64,000 nucleotides of DNA from Paenibacillus sp. H1-7 (GCF_022354825.1 NZ_CP031168.1:3597501-3661500); one strand, 5' to 3'. Positions 26,327-35,827 are shown, counted from the stretch's first letter. Translations and numbers: made by a program. Notes: generated by a model not told the origin, from the sequence alone.

Positions 26327-27313
26327 TTACTTTGTATTCATTCTTATGATATATTGCGCTTCGGGAATCCAGCGTTGACTGTGGAAATCACGTCCCTGAA
26401 TAATTACTTTTCCGTCATACACTTCCACATGCAAGCCTTCGCTGGCTTCCGGAGACAGCATCCTTTCCCCGCCATCCTCTCCAACCGTCCACGGCTGCTC
26501 GACAGAAGAAGAATTCAACATTACGAAGCGATCCTGTACCAGCGTATCGGGATGCTTCAGCTCCCAGTGCGTATGCCCCGTGAAAAAAATGACCTGTGGG
26601 TAGGCCGACAGGATATTCTTAAGTTGCTGGTGCTGGATAACAGCCCGGTTGTTCACGCAGCAGGACGAACCCGCTACTGTATCGGGAAGCGGCTGATGCA
26701 AGAAGACGAAGATCGGCTTGCGGCTCGCCCCGTGCTTTTTCAATGATTGCTTCAGCCATTCCAGCTGACTGTCGGATAAGTAAGCATCCTCCGAATTTCC
26801 GGCATCCGATTGCCTGTACTGCTCGGAACCGAGAAACAAGAACGGATACCCCCCGATTTCTTTCTCATAATAAATACTCGATTCCTTGGTGAATTGCAAA
26901 AACCTGCCTATAGAAGCCTGCTCCGTTTCCCCATTGGGAAAACCTGCTTCATTCCAGCTTCCCTTGGCGTCATACCACGCCTGATAAAACTCGTGATTGC
27001 CTATCGTTGAATATACGGCCTCGGGATGAACGGTTCGTTTCAGCAGCTCATTCAGCTTATCGTAATCTGACTGTCGTCCGTTCGTTAAATCGCCGTTAAA
27101 TATTAATGCATCCGCATCAGGGCTCATCGTATTAAGATCATTCAGTGCGGCCTGGAGCTTAACCTGCGACCGCTTGTCCCAAGCTTGGAAGTGAATATCG
27201 CTCAGGACATGGAAGGAGAGGAGAGGCTTGGCTGCAGGCTGTGCCGCTGTGAGCGGTTGGCCGTGCAGCAGCATGCTTAAGGATAGAGCAATAGATAATG
27301 TCCAGGATTTCAT
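26327..27313 (-). CDS. Secreted calcineurin-like metallophosphoesterase
   Basis: A 328-aa exported phosphoesterase. A signal peptide spans about residues 1-25 (ending LTAAQ). The metal-binding motifs appear in order: SDIHF, NGDLTNG, GNHEF, the single His of FLHQP and GHTHWE. The family hydrolyses phosphomonoesters or diesters with two metal ions; here it acts outside the membrane. ATG at 27313 is set by GGAGG 8 nt upstream, whereas an in-frame ATG at 27334 has none. CC in GSSCCVNN may form a disulfide. Substrate unknown. Confidence 0.88.
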   Translation of the reverse strand: MKSWTLSIALSLSMLLHGQPLTAAQPAAKPLLSFHVLSDIHFQAWDKRSQVKLQAALNDLNTMSPDADALIFNGDLTNGRQSDYDKLNELLKRTVHPEAVYSTIGNHEFYQAWYDAKGSWNEAGFPNGETEQASIGRFLQFTKESSIYYEKEIGGYPFLFLGSEQYRQSDAGNSEDAYLSDSQLEWLKQSLKKHGASRKPIFVFLHQPLPDTVAGSSCCVNNRAVIQHQQLKNILSAYPQVIFFTGHTHWELKHPDTLVQDRFVMLNSSSVEQPWTVGEDGGERMLSPEASEGLHVEVYDGKVIIQGRDFHSQRWIPEAQYIIRMNTK

Positions 27314-27704
27314 AACGGCTACCTCCGGCTGCAAAATTCAATCTGTTGCTATTACCCGTTTCAACTACAGAGTAACCAACAAATGTTTGACCAAGGTCAT
27401 CGGAGTATGGAGCTTTCGTGAATAAGCAATAAAAGGAATAAAGTCTCACGTTTCTAGTTGTTTTGACTCATCCTTACTGCGGATACGCAGATTTTTCTTC
27501 GGGAATTCATGCATTTATGCTGTTTTTGTGACTTTCTTCACGGACATAAAGACTTTCGAACTAGCGTTCGTGCCATGTTGAAACATGTATTTTTTAGGAT
27601 TGAAGGTGAATACCATTTTCACTCTATTGCCCTTATTCTTAGAATGGTCTGTTAGTACATAAATTAACAAAAAACGACACGGAACAAAGAGAAGAGAGGG
27701 TATT
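27314..27704. other. 391-bp gene-free region between divergent genes
   Basis: It holds the upstream regions of the metallophosphoesterase (minus) and the SLH gene (plus). I see a symmetric LexA-type box at 27557-27570, a 14-bp palindrome CATGTT-GA-AACATG at 27574-27587, and a small CTGCG-GATA-CGCAG hairpin with ATTTTT at 27477-27495. No convincing -35/-10 pair and no gene. Confidence 0.7.
27557..27570. promoter_or_regulatory. LexA-type (SOS) operator candidate
   Basis: CGAACTAGCGTTCG matches CGAAC-N4-GTTCG in both half-sites, the form of the Bacillus LexA/DinR box. It lies 135 bp before the SLH gene and 244 bp before the divergent gene. Sequence match is good; the target gene is inferred. 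Confidence 0.6.
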
Positions 27705-28946
27705 ATGGTCATGAAGAAGTTTGGCTTGATTTCATTATCCATGGTGTTATGCTTCGGGATATCGGGAACCGCTTTCGGTCAGTCGGCAGAAAAGCCCAAA
27801 TTTTCGGATGTGAAAGGACATTGGGCGGAGAGCGCCATTATGCGTCTGGTTAATGAGGGGATCTTGGACGGTTTTCCGGATGGGACGTTCCGACCGGACG
27901 AGCCGGTGACGGCGGATCAATTCGTCAAAATGCTGCTGATGTCGTATACCCAAATGTATCCGAACGGAGAACGCAAATGGACGACCGATTTCGTGCAGTC
28001 GTTAAGCGCGATGAACAAAAACATTTTGCAGCAGGACTACCGGACGTTCGATTTCAAGCCTAGTACAGTAGGCTATTGGGCGAAGCCTTACATCGATTTG
28101 GCAAGCGATTTGAATTTCATCAGCAAAACCCAGTTTCCCGATTTCAAAGCGAAACTGAAGCGGGAGCAAGTAGCCGAAATCATATACTATACGGCTAAGG
28201 AAACGGAATATTTGGAGAATGAGCAGTACAGCATGGCAACCGCAGCAGGCATCGGAGATTTGCAGAGCGCCAAAGCCCGTGAGCAAAAATTCGTCGCCGA
28301 AGCTTTCACGAAAGGGATTATGGAAGGCTACCCGAACGGCTATTTCGGTATCGGCCGGGACGTAACCAGAGCGGAGTCGCTGACGATTCTGGAACGGATT
28401 GTACATAGGGATAAGCGGATCAACGTGAAGAAGGCGGAAGACGGGCTTGAGAAAATCGTTCCGACGAAGGACGGAAGCTACAAAAAGCTGATCTTCCCTG
28501 ATCAGAAAATGCTTAAGGCATATGATGTGCTGCAGGAAGCGGCTAAGCTGAGAGGGACGAACTACGATCTGGAGGAAACGACGCTGAAGCTGTATAAGGA
28601 TGCGGAGATGAAAGCCAAAGATTTGAGCAAATCTACCGTATCGTCACAGCATTATGAGGAGGCCTCCTTATGGCTGGAGCCGGAATACAAGACGTATGGG
28701 GTTACGGTTCATGTCCAGGAAGGCATGCTCGCGCGGAACAAGGAAGCGATCAAGACGTTCACCAATTACTTGTTCTCCTATGACGCCCTTACCTTCGATA
28801 ATATATTCCTGAATGTGTACAACCAGGTTGTCCTGAAGGAGGCGGTGGAGACGCAGACGGTTCAGGTAGGCAATTTCTCCGTGGAAATTCATGTTGAGGC
28901 TGACGGGGAAACCATCGTCTTTTCTATTTTGGAGAAAAACGGATAA
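27705..28946 (+). CDS. Secreted S-layer-homology (SLH) domain protein
   Basis: A 413-aa exported protein with a signal peptide (1-25, ending TAFGQ). Three SLH repeats follow: the first at about 32-75 (FSDVKGHWAESAIMRLVNEG, then DGFPDGTFRPDEPVT), a weaker second near 110-165 (YWAKPYIDLASDLNFI), and a third near 190-240 (EGYPNGYFGIGRDVTRAES). SLH repeats bind pyruvylated secondary wall polymer and hold proteins to the wall. Residues 245-413 form an unrecognised domain. ATG at 27705 or 27711 are both possible; the first is 5 nt from GAGGG. A terminator follows. Confidence 0.9.
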   Translation: MVMKKFGLISLSMVLCFGISGTAFGQSAEKPKFSDVKGHWAESAIMRLVNEGILDGFPDGTFRPDEPVTADQFVKMLLMSYTQMYPNGERKWTTDFVQSLSAMNKNILQQDYRTFDFKPSTVGYWAKPYIDLASDLNFISKTQFPDFKAKLKREQVAEIIYYTAKETEYLENEQYSMATAAGIGDLQSAKAREQKFVAEAFTKGIMEGYPNGYFGIGRDVTRAESLTILERIVHRDKRINVKKAEDGLEKIVPTKDGSYKKLIFPDQKMLKAYDVLQEAAKLRGTNYDLEETTLKLYKDAEMKAKDLSKSTVSSQHYEEASLWLEPEYKTYGVTVHVQEGMLARNKEAIKTFTNYLFSYDALTFDNIFLNVYNQVVLKEAVETQTVQVGNFSVEIHVEADGETIVFSILEKNG

Positions 28947-28957
28947 TCACCGCATAC

Positions 28958-28991
28958 AACGCTTGTTCCTGTGAGGGGACGGGCGTTTTTG
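28958..28991 (+). terminator. Terminator of the SLH gene
   Basis: ACGCTTGTTCC pairs imperfectly with GGGGACGGGCGT through G-T pairs and is followed by TTTTTGC. Confidence 0.65.
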
Positions 28992-29092
28992 CTTCGTAAT
29001 TTCATTTTGCGCAACCTAACGGGAATATGGTAATCTGAGTTTATATTTCACGAAGTGAATTACATATATTTACAGATGGGGAGGAGTCAACT

Positions 29093-30433
29093 GTGTCAAC
29101 GGGTGCACCTGCTGCGGTGCGTACATCGGCGTCGAGCAAGCTGCCCGTTATGATCAGCATCGTGCTGGCGAACTTGGTCGCTTCCATGGATACGACAATC
29201 GCTAATACGACAATGCCGATTATAACGAAGGAGCTGGGAGGTTTCGAGCTGTATGCCTGGAGCTTCGCTTCGTATATGATTATGTCCACGGTCATCTCTC
29301 CTGTCGCAGGCCGGATATCCGATATGTTCGGCAGAAAGACGATCTTTGCCGTAGGGATCATTCTGTTCCTGATCGGATCGGTCTTGTGCGGATTTTCCAA
29401 TTCCATGCTGCAGCTCGTCTTATTCCGGGCGGTTCAAGGGATTGGGGCAGGCGTCATGATGCCGTTTCCCGCGATCATTGCCGGAGATTTGTTCAAGGTG
29501 GAGCAGAGAGGGAAGATTCAAGCGTTTTTCACCGCGATGTGGGGATTGTCCGCCATCCTCGCGCCTATGCTGGGCGCTGCGTTCGTCGAATATGCCAGCT
29601 GGCGCTGGATCTTTTTTATTAATATCCCGATCTGCATCGTGTCGGTATTTCTGTTATGGGGATATAAGGAAGTGTACGAGCCGAAGCGGTCGAAGGTCGA
29701 CTATTTCGGTGCGGTGCTGTTCGCGATCGGAGTCAGCCTGCTGCTGCTAACCACCATTGTGGAGAGCAGCATTTATGTGTACGCCCTGCTTGGCGTCATC
29801 GTGATCGGTATCTTCATTGCCTATGAGAAGCGTCATGAATCGCCTATCGTACCGCTGTCGTTACTGAAAAACCCGCCTATCGCCTGGATGATCGTCAATT
29901 CCTTCCTGGCTTGCGTATCGCTATTCGGGGCATCGAGCTACGTGCCGTTGTTTCTCCAACAGGAGGGATACTCCTTGTTTATTAGCGGTGTTGCTTTGCT
30001 AGGGACTTCGTTCGGCTGGATGGCGATGGCTGTTCCTGCGGGCAAATGGATATTGAAATGGGGCTATGGCCGGCTGCTTGTAGTCGGGAACATATTCCTC
30101 GTCTTGTCCGGAGTCACCTTGCTGTTCATGAAGGAAGGCACGGGATTCTGGTACGTGTTCGGAGCGATGGTCGTGCAAGGGCTCGCATTCGGCCTCATTG
30201 CAACCGTCTCGGTTATCGGATCGCAGCAGCTGGTCAAGCCGCACGAGAAGGGGGTATCTACCTCGCTGCAGCTGTTTTCGCGCAATATCGGGACAGCGAT
30301 CGGGGTCACGATTATGGGGGCGTTTTTGGCCAAAACGACCGATTTTTACGCAGGCTTTGAAAATATGTTTTTATATGGATTTATCGTCAGCTTATTCGCC
30401 TTCGCTTCCTCGTTTATGATCAAGAAAGTGTAG
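29093..30433 (+). CDS. MFS transporter, drug:H+ antiporter (EmrB/QacA-like)
   Basis: A 446-aa membrane protein with 12 or more hydrophobic helices. Helix 1 carries LVASMDTTIANTTMPII, the D-x-T-I-V/A-N-x-A/T-x-P motif of the DHA2 drug-efflux group, and the loop after helix 2 carries GRISDMFGRKT (motif A). It likely exports a toxic compound using the proton gradient. DHA2 members usually have 14 helices; the length here is at the short end. GTG start at 29093 follows GGGGAGGAG. Monocistronic, closed by a two-way terminator. No adjacent regulator. Confidence 0.88.
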   Translation: MSTGAPAAVRTSASSKLPVMISIVLANLVASMDTTIANTTMPIITKELGGFELYAWSFASYMIMSTVISPVAGRISDMFGRKTIFAVGIILFLIGSVLCGFSNSMLQLVLFRAVQGIGAGVMMPFPAIIAGDLFKVEQRGKIQAFFTAMWGLSAILAPMLGAAFVEYASWRWIFFINIPICIVSVFLLWGYKEVYEPKRSKVDYFGAVLFAIGVSLLLLTTIVESSIYVYALLGVIVIGIFIAYEKRHESPIVPLSLLKNPPIAWMIVNSFLACVSLFGASSYVPLFLQQEGYSLFISGVALLGTSFGWMAMAVPAGKWILKWGYGRLLVVGNIFLVLSGVTLLFMKEGTGFWYVFGAMVVQGLAFGLIATVSVIGSQQLVKPHEKGVSTSLQLFSRNIGTAIGVTIMGAFLAKTTDFYAGFENMFLYGFIVSLFAFASSFMIKKV

Positions 30434-30442
30434 GCGGACAAA

Positions 30443-30491
30443 AAAAGACATGCGTTCACAGACATAAGAGATCTGCGAATGCATGTCTTTA
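30443..30491. terminator. Bidirectional terminator between MFS and uracil permease genes
   Basis: AAAAGACATGC pairs with GCATGTCTTT, with an inner CAGA/TCTG helix; A-run before and T-run after the stem let it serve both convergent genes. Confidence 0.88.
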
Positions 30492-30509
30492 TTCGTTCAT
30501 CCAAGAAGG

Positions 30510-31781
30510 CTATTCGTTGGACAGCTTCAATGTTTCAATTAGTTTGAAGAACAGGCTGAGCAGGATGGCGATAACCGTGGCAAGAGCCATTCCTTTCAAG
30601 GAGAAGTTGCCGATAGTGACGGCTGCGCCGCTAATTCCGATAACAAGAACGACGGTAGTCAAAATCAAGTTCGTCGCTTTCGAATAGTCCACCTTCGTCT
30701 CCACCAGCATCCTGATGCCGGAGGAAGCGATGACACCGAACAGCAGCAGGGAAACGCCGCCCATAACCGGAGCCGGGATCGTGGTGATCAACGCAGCCAG
30801 CTTGCCGAAGAACGACAGGATAATCGCGAATACAGCGGCTCCGCCGATGACCCAGACGGAATAGACGCGAGTGAGCGCCAAGACACCGATATTTTCCCCA
30901 TAAGTCGTGTTGGGAGTCGAACCGGCAAAGCCGGAAATAACGGTGGATATCCCGTTGCCGAGCAAGGAGCGGAATAGTCCCGGGTCCTTGGACAAATCTT
31001 TGCCGACGATGTTGCTCGTTACAATCAGGTGGCCGATATGCTCGGCGATAACGACAAGAGCTGCGGGAGCGATGATGGCGATCGCCGAAGGACTGAAGTT
31101 AGGCTTGTAATAAGTAGGAAGCGAGAATACGGGCGCCTGGGCTACAGCCTCGAAATTAACGTAACCTAGGACGAACGCTACGATATATCCGCACACGATG
31201 CCGATCAGGATAGGAATAATTTTGAGAAAGCCGCGGAACATAACATTGCCGATCACGGTAACCAGAAGAGTAACGGTAGAGATCAGAATCGCTTTGCCGT
31301 CAAAGCTCCATTTGGCCGCATCCACGGCTGCAGGCTTGATGTAACCCGCCATTTCGGCAGCTACCGGAACGAGCTCCAGACCGATTACGGCGACTATGGC
31401 GCCCATCGCGGCGGGAGGAAACACAACATCGAGCCATCCCGTCCCAACATATTTGATCAGCAGCGAGACCAGAATGAAGATCGCCCCGGTGACAATGAAG
31501 CCTCCAAGCGCCGACTCATAGGACTGGCTGGCCAGCACGACAAAGACGGGAGAGATGAAGGCGAAGCTGGAACCGAGGAATGCAGGGATTTGACCCCGGC
31601 ATAAAATCAGATACAGCAGGGTACCGATTCCGTTCAATAACAGGATGGTTGCCGGGTCTACCTTGAACAGGACGGGCACCAGTACGGTCGAACCGAACAT
31701 GGCGAACAAATGCTGCAAGCTTAACGGGATGCTTTGCAGCAGCGGCGGCCGTTCGTTGACCTGAATTTCGCGTTGCGACAT
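30510..31781 (-). CDS. Uracil permease (nucleobase:cation symporter-2)
   Basis: A 423-aa permease of the UraA/PyrP family with about 14 hydrophobic segments. N-terminal LSLQHLFAMFGSTVLVP, the LVVIAEHIGHL segment with the substrate-binding Glu, and GSTPNTTYGENIGVLALTRV are family signatures. It takes up uracil with protons for salvage. ATG at 31781 follows TAAGGAG; an in-frame ATG at 31829 lacks one. It is not in a pyr operon and I saw no PyrR attenuator in the short upstream region. Confidence 0.92.
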   Translation of the reverse strand: MSQREIQVNERPPLLQSIPLSLQHLFAMFGSTVLVPVLFKVDPATILLLNGIGTLLYLILCRGQIPAFLGSSFAFISPVFVVLASQSYESALGGFIVTGAIFILVSLLIKYVGTGWLDVVFPPAAMGAIVAVIGLELVPVAAEMAGYIKPAAVDAAKWSFDGKAILISTVTLLVTVIGNVMFRGFLKIIPILIGIVCGYIVAFVLGYVNFEAVAQAPVFSLPTYYKPNFSPSAIAIIAPAALVVIAEHIGHLIVTSNIVGKDLSKDPGLFRSLLGNGISTVISGFAGSTPNTTYGENIGVLALTRVYSVWVIGGAAVFAIILSFFGKLAALITTIPAPVMGGVSLLLFGVIASSGIRMLVETKVDYSKATNLILTTVVLVIGISGAAVTIGNFSLKGMALATVIAILLSLFFKLIETLKLSNE

Positions 31782-32026
31782 GAAAACACTCCTTAATAAG
31801 ATGAGATAGTTCTGTAAAAACACCTTCATAATAGTACCAAAAGTCCATGTCGTTTGGAATCGATTTTTTTAACATTTTGTAAAAAGATGTCTGTGACAGT
31901 TGGAGAACGGGTTGGACTTTACGTTTACGATCCGCTTGATTATAATTAATTTTACGACTAAATATTTTAACGTTAAAACAAGTTGAGGGCAGCTTGCGGC
32001 TGCCTTTTGCTGCGGGGAGTGGGTAC

Positions 32027-33418
32027 ATGGCTTATCAGATGGATGCATCATTAACGGAAGGACCTATCGGCAAGAAGCTCATTGTGTTTGCATTACCTCT
32101 ATTAATGGGTAACGTTCTGCAGTCACTCAACGGTACAATCAATGCCATTTGGGTCGGCAATTACTTGGGCGAGAGCGCCTTCGCCGCGACCTCCAACGCG
32201 AACAACATTATGTTTTTCCTGTTAAGCCTCGTATTCGGGATCGGGATGGCATCGACGATACTTATAGGGCAAAGCATTGGAGCCCAGGACGAGACCCAGG
32301 CTAAGCGCGTCGTTGGTACGAGCGCATTGTTTTTTTTATTGCTGTCGCTTGTCATTACGGTCATCGGCCTTATATTCTCACCGATGATTCTTAAGGGAAT
32401 GAATACGCCGCACGACGCTATGGATTATGCGATATCTTATTTACGTATTATTTTCATAGGATTGCCATTTATGTACGGTTATAACTTTATCATGATGATT
32501 ATGCGCGGGGCGGGAGATGCGAAGACGCCGTTTTATTTCTTGCTGATCTCGACGTTCCTCGATATTGTGCTCAATCCATTGTTTATTTTTGGACTGGGTC
32601 CGGTTCCCGCTCTCGGTATTTCGGGTTCAGCGGTAGCGACCGTTGTGGCTCAATTCGTAAGCTTGGCCTGTCTTGTTGTGTTTTTGTACCGGAAACAATA
32701 TTTTTTGCGGATTACCCGGGAAGATTTGCCGTATGTCCGGTTTGACCGGGAGATCATCGCTTCCCTAGTGAAAAAGGGCGTCCCGATGGGTCTGCAAATG
32801 CTGATCGTGTCGACGAGCGCCATTGCGGTCATTAATCTCGTCAACAGCTACGGATCGGTTGCCACGGCGGCGTTCGGTGCAGCTATGCAGCTGTCGAGCT
32901 ATGTGCAAATGCCGGCTATGGCGATCGGCGGAGCCGTATCGACGCTGGCCGCTCAAAATGTGGGCGCAGGCAAATGGGATCGCGTTCATAAAACGACCAT
33001 TATGGGCATATTGATCAACTTCTTTATGACAGGTGTTCTAGTAGGCATCATTTATTTGTTCAACCGGGAAGCGCTGGGATTATTTCTTCAGGACGACGCG
33101 GCGATCGAAATCGGTATGCGTATCAATCTGATTACACTGTGGGCATTCATTTTGTTCGGCATCACGTTCGTCGTATCCGGTGTCGTGCGGGCGACGGGAG
33201 CCGTTATGGTGCCGCTCATAACGACCTTCCTTGCATTATGGTGTATTCGGATCCCGATCTCCTATTGGCTGAGCGCCGAATACGGACTCGATGCTATTTG
33301 GTGGAGCTTCCCCATCGGATTTACCGTCGGAATCATTTTATCCGTCTGGTATTATGTGTGGGGAAATTGGCGCCAAGCCAAAATGATCGGCAGCAAGCAA
33401 GCCCAGCCTGCAAAATAA
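32027..33418 (+). CDS. MATE family multidrug/cation antiporter
   Basis: A 463-aa membrane protein with about 12 hydrophobic helices in two related halves. MATE features are LTEGPIGKKLIVFALPLLMGNVLQ, IMRGAGDAKTPF and the second-half repeat VVSGVVRATGAVMVPL. It should export cationic drugs or metabolites in exchange for Na+ or H+. ATG at 32027 follows GCGGGGAG; an in-frame ATG at 31994 is weaker. Single gene with its own terminator. Confidence 0.92.
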   Translation: MAYQMDASLTEGPIGKKLIVFALPLLMGNVLQSLNGTINAIWVGNYLGESAFAATSNANNIMFFLLSLVFGIGMASTILIGQSIGAQDETQAKRVVGTSALFFLLLSLVITVIGLIFSPMILKGMNTPHDAMDYAISYLRIIFIGLPFMYGYNFIMMIMRGAGDAKTPFYFLLISTFLDIVLNPLFIFGLGPVPALGISGSAVATVVAQFVSLACLVVFLYRKQYFLRITREDLPYVRFDREIIASLVKKGVPMGLQMLIVSTSAIAVINLVNSYGSVATAAFGAAMQLSSYVQMPAMAIGGAVSTLAAQNVGAGKWDRVHKTTIMGILINFFMTGVLVGIIYLFNREALGLFLQDDAAIEIGMRINLITLWAFILFGITFVVSGVVRATGAVMVPLITTFLALWCIRIPISYWLSAEYGLDAIWWSFPIGFTVGIILSVWYYVWGNWRQAKMIGSKQAQPAK

Positions 33419-33436
33419 TAGCTTGCTGCAAAAGAC

Positions 33437-33470
33437 AAAAGAAGCTCTCTTCAAGAGGGCTTCTTTTTTG
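33437..33470 (+). terminator. Terminator of the MATE gene
   Basis: AAGAAGCTCTCTT pairs with AAGAGGGCTTCTT and is followed by TTTTG. Confidence 0.88.
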
Positions 33471-33474
33471 TTAA

Positions 33475-33514
33475 CGCACACACGTTCGCATTTTTCGGTG
33501 AATTATGGTACAAT
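33475..33514 (+). promoter_or_regulatory. Promoter with LexA-like box upstream of the YdjM homologue
   Basis: CGCACACACGTTCG at 33475-33488 fits CGAAC-N4-GTTCG with one mismatch and overlaps a weak -35 TTCGCA (33485-33490). An 18-bp spacer leads to -10 TACAAT at 33509-33514. YdjM is LexA-regulated in E. coli, which makes the site more interesting, but the match is imperfect. Confidence 0.4.
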
Positions 33515-33585
33515 ATAGCAATCGCTTCGCGGCAGTGGTCCCAAGCTGCGATGCCTTTACGGGAGGAAGAGGAGACAGTCGTGGA

Positions 33586-34356
33586 ATGACAGGAAAAACC
33601 CATTTAATCGTAAGCACGGGCGTGACGTTATCCGTTATGCAATTCATGGGGCAAGGAATAACACTGGCTTCGGCCGCCATTGCGGTAATCAGCTCGCTGC
33701 TGCCCGATATCGATGAGCCTAACAGCCTGCTGATGCAAAAAACGATGCCGAAGAAGCTGCTCAACTTCATCAAGCTGTTTTTTGCGGCGGCGGGAATCGG
33801 ATTTATTGCCTATTGCTATTTGCAATCCTTTTATACACCTTACAGCTATGGAGCCGGAGCGCTGCTGATCATAATGTGTCTTGTGAATCAGAGGCTGTTT
33901 CGGCAAATCCTGATGATATTGCTCGGAGGGCTGCTGCTGTACGTCGGAGCGGAAGCGGGGCCTTGGTGGGGAACGGCCGGAGCCTTGATCATGGTATGCG
34001 CGCTGCTGCCGCATCGCGGCTTGACTCATTCCTTATACGGCGTTGTGATGTGGGGAGGCCTGCTTTATTACGCATCGATCAGGCTAGGGGTCACCTTGTG
34101 GATGGCCGGAACCTTATCGTACACGCTGCACCTGCTATGCGATATGCTCACCAAGCAGGGGATCCATCCGCTTCCGCCATTGAAATGGAAGCTGGCGGTC
34201 CCGCTAATGAGCACTGGGAAATTCAGCGGCTTCCTCGTGGAGAGCGTTTGTATCACCTTAGCGTTCGTGATGTTGTGGAATGCATTCGTCGTGCCGATGG
34301 GGCTCGTCACCTACAGCTGGTGGGAGCAAGTGAAGGCCGTGTGGAGCAGCGTATAG
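33586..34356 (+). CDS. YdjM-like membrane-bound metal-dependent hydrolase
   Basis: A 256-aa membrane protein of the YdjM/LexA-binding-related (DUF457) family. The N-terminus MTGKTHLIVSTG has the conserved His; SSLLPDIDEPNS and PHRGLTHSL supply further Asp and His residues in the pattern expected for a metal site, and DMLTKQGIHPLPP is the usual C-terminal motif. About six hydrophobic helices are visible. The biochemical activity of the family is not established. ATG at 33586 is preferred over upstream in-frame starts because it begins at the conserved MTGKTH. Confidence 0.85.
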   Translation: MTGKTHLIVSTGVTLSVMQFMGQGITLASAAIAVISSLLPDIDEPNSLLMQKTMPKKLLNFIKLFFAAAGIGFIAYCYLQSFYTPYSYGAGALLIIMCLVNQRLFRQILMILLGGLLLYVGAEAGPWWGTAGALIMVCALLPHRGLTHSLYGVVMWGGLLYYASIRLGVTLWMAGTLSYTLHLLCDMLTKQGIHPLPPLKWKLAVPLMSTGKFSGFLVESVCITLAFVMLWNAFVVPMGLVTYSWWEQVKAVWSSV

Positions 34357-34365
34357 AACGAGAAC

Positions 34366-34402
34366 AGAGAGTACGGATTCGATGTCCGTAGTCTCTTTTT
34401 TT
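34366..34402 (+). terminator. Terminator of the YdjM-like gene
   Basis: AGAGAGTACGGAT pairs with ATGTCCGTAGTCTCT, followed by a run of seven T. Confidence 0.85.
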
Positions 34403-34517
34403 ACCTTAATGCAATGGATAAGCCGTTATTGCAGGATTTTCCTTGGAATGGTGGAAAAAGTAACAAGTGCACGCGATTCGTAATGCCTGCCTATTACGGT
34501 AAGAGGGGATAATGCAA

Positions 34518-35711
34518 ATGACGGAACGACGGACATTGGATTACTTTATACGGAACGAAAAAGAAGCGGAGCTGGCGGCGCTGGCTGACCGATTGGCGGA
34601 AGGGTTCGCATCCAGAGCCGCTGCGCACGATGCAGACGGCTCGTTTCCCTTCGAAAATTTTGAAGAGATGAAGAAGTCGGGCTTTCTGAAGCTTGCAGTT
34701 CCGAAAGAGTACGGAGGTGACGAGATCGGATTGTACGAGCTTGCTCTCGTACAAGAACGATTGGCCCGGGGAGACGGCTCCACGGCGCTCTCCGTCGGAT
34801 GGCATATGGGGCATATGCTGCATTACCGTATAGCGAGACCATGGCCGGAATCGCTGTTCGAATGGTTCTGCTCGGAGGTTGTGACCAAGGGGGCTATGAT
34901 TAACAGCTTTGCAAGCGAACGGGCGACCGGGAGCCCGAGCAGAGGGGGCAAGCCGCAGACCGTCGCAGAGAAGGTGGACGGCGGTTGGTTGTTAACCGGG
35001 AGAAAAACCTACAGCACGCTCAGTCCGATTCTTGAGCATTTTATCGTATCGGCCGCAATTGCCGATGAGGATCGGAACGGGGAATTTTTCGTGACGCGTT
35101 CTCCTGGAATTACTATAGAAGAAACCTGGAACACGCTGGGGATGCGCTCCACCGGAAGCCATGATCTGGTGCTGGACCGTGTATTCGTTCCTGATCATGC
35201 ATTCGTGTCGCAAGCAGCGGAGACGGAGCGGAAGTACCCGAAGCAAAATGACGGAGGCGGCTGGATGCTGTTTATCCCGGCTTGCTACCTGGGGATCGCT
35301 TGGGCAGCGAAGGATTTTGCCGTCCGGTATGCGAAACAGTACCGCCCTAACAGCTTGCCCGGACCGATCTCCGATCTTCCGAACGTTCAGCAGCTCATTG
35401 GTTCGATGGAGGTCGAGCTGACAACGGCTAGGCATTTGCTGTATTCCGTAGCCGCCCGCTGGGACGAACAGCCTGAAGCGCGCAGCGCGCTCAAGACTGA
35501 GTGCGGCATAGTGAAGCATGTGGCTACGAACCATGCAATACAAGTCGTGGATAAAGCGATGCGGATTGTGGGCGGAGCAAGCTTGTCACGGGCATTGCCG
35601 CTGGAGAGAATGTACAGGGATGTCCGGGCCGGCTTGCATAATCCTCCGATGGACGATGTCGTTATCAAAAATGCGGCATTGAGAGCAATAGCCGAGCAGG
35701 AATTGAGTTAA
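34518..35711 (+). CDS. Acyl-CoA dehydrogenase family protein
   Basis: A 397-aa flavoprotein with the three-part acyl-CoA dehydrogenase fold: N-terminal helices (residues 1-120), a beta domain with FASERATGSPSRGG and the STGSHD loop, and a C-terminal helical domain ending in GGASLSRALPLERMYRDVRAG, where the FAD of the dimer is contacted. The SerRATG pattern and missing canonical Glu suggest a DszC/SfnB-like monooxygenase branch as an alternative to a beta-oxidation enzyme. ATG at 34518 has AGAGGGG at 9 nt; the ATG at 34512 is too close. No fatty-acid genes are nearby. Confidence 0.82.
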   Translation: MTERRTLDYFIRNEKEAELAALADRLAEGFASRAAAHDADGSFPFENFEEMKKSGFLKLAVPKEYGGDEIGLYELALVQERLARGDGSTALSVGWHMGHMLHYRIARPWPESLFEWFCSEVVTKGAMINSFASERATGSPSRGGKPQTVAEKVDGGWLLTGRKTYSTLSPILEHFIVSAAIADEDRNGEFFVTRSPGITIEETWNTLGMRSTGSHDLVLDRVFVPDHAFVSQAAETERKYPKQNDGGGWMLFIPACYLGIAWAAKDFAVRYAKQYRPNSLPGPISDLPNVQQLIGSMEVELTTARHLLYSVAARWDEQPEARSALKTECGIVKHVATNHAIQVVDKAMRIVGGASLSRALPLERMYRDVRAGLHNPPMDDVVIKNAALRAIAEQELS

Positions 35712-35827
35712 TGTGATTAATCATTTATCTCATTAACTAAATAAATCAGCATAGATTACAGCTTTAAGTAAGCCCTTATTATGGAAAAAAAAGTGAGTTT
35801 TAAACAAATATTTCTTAGTTTCCTGCA

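Noticed and set aside
27575..27605. Possible sigma-W -35 (TGAAAC) upstream of the SLH gene
   Set aside because: No CGTA/CGTC about 16 bp downstream.
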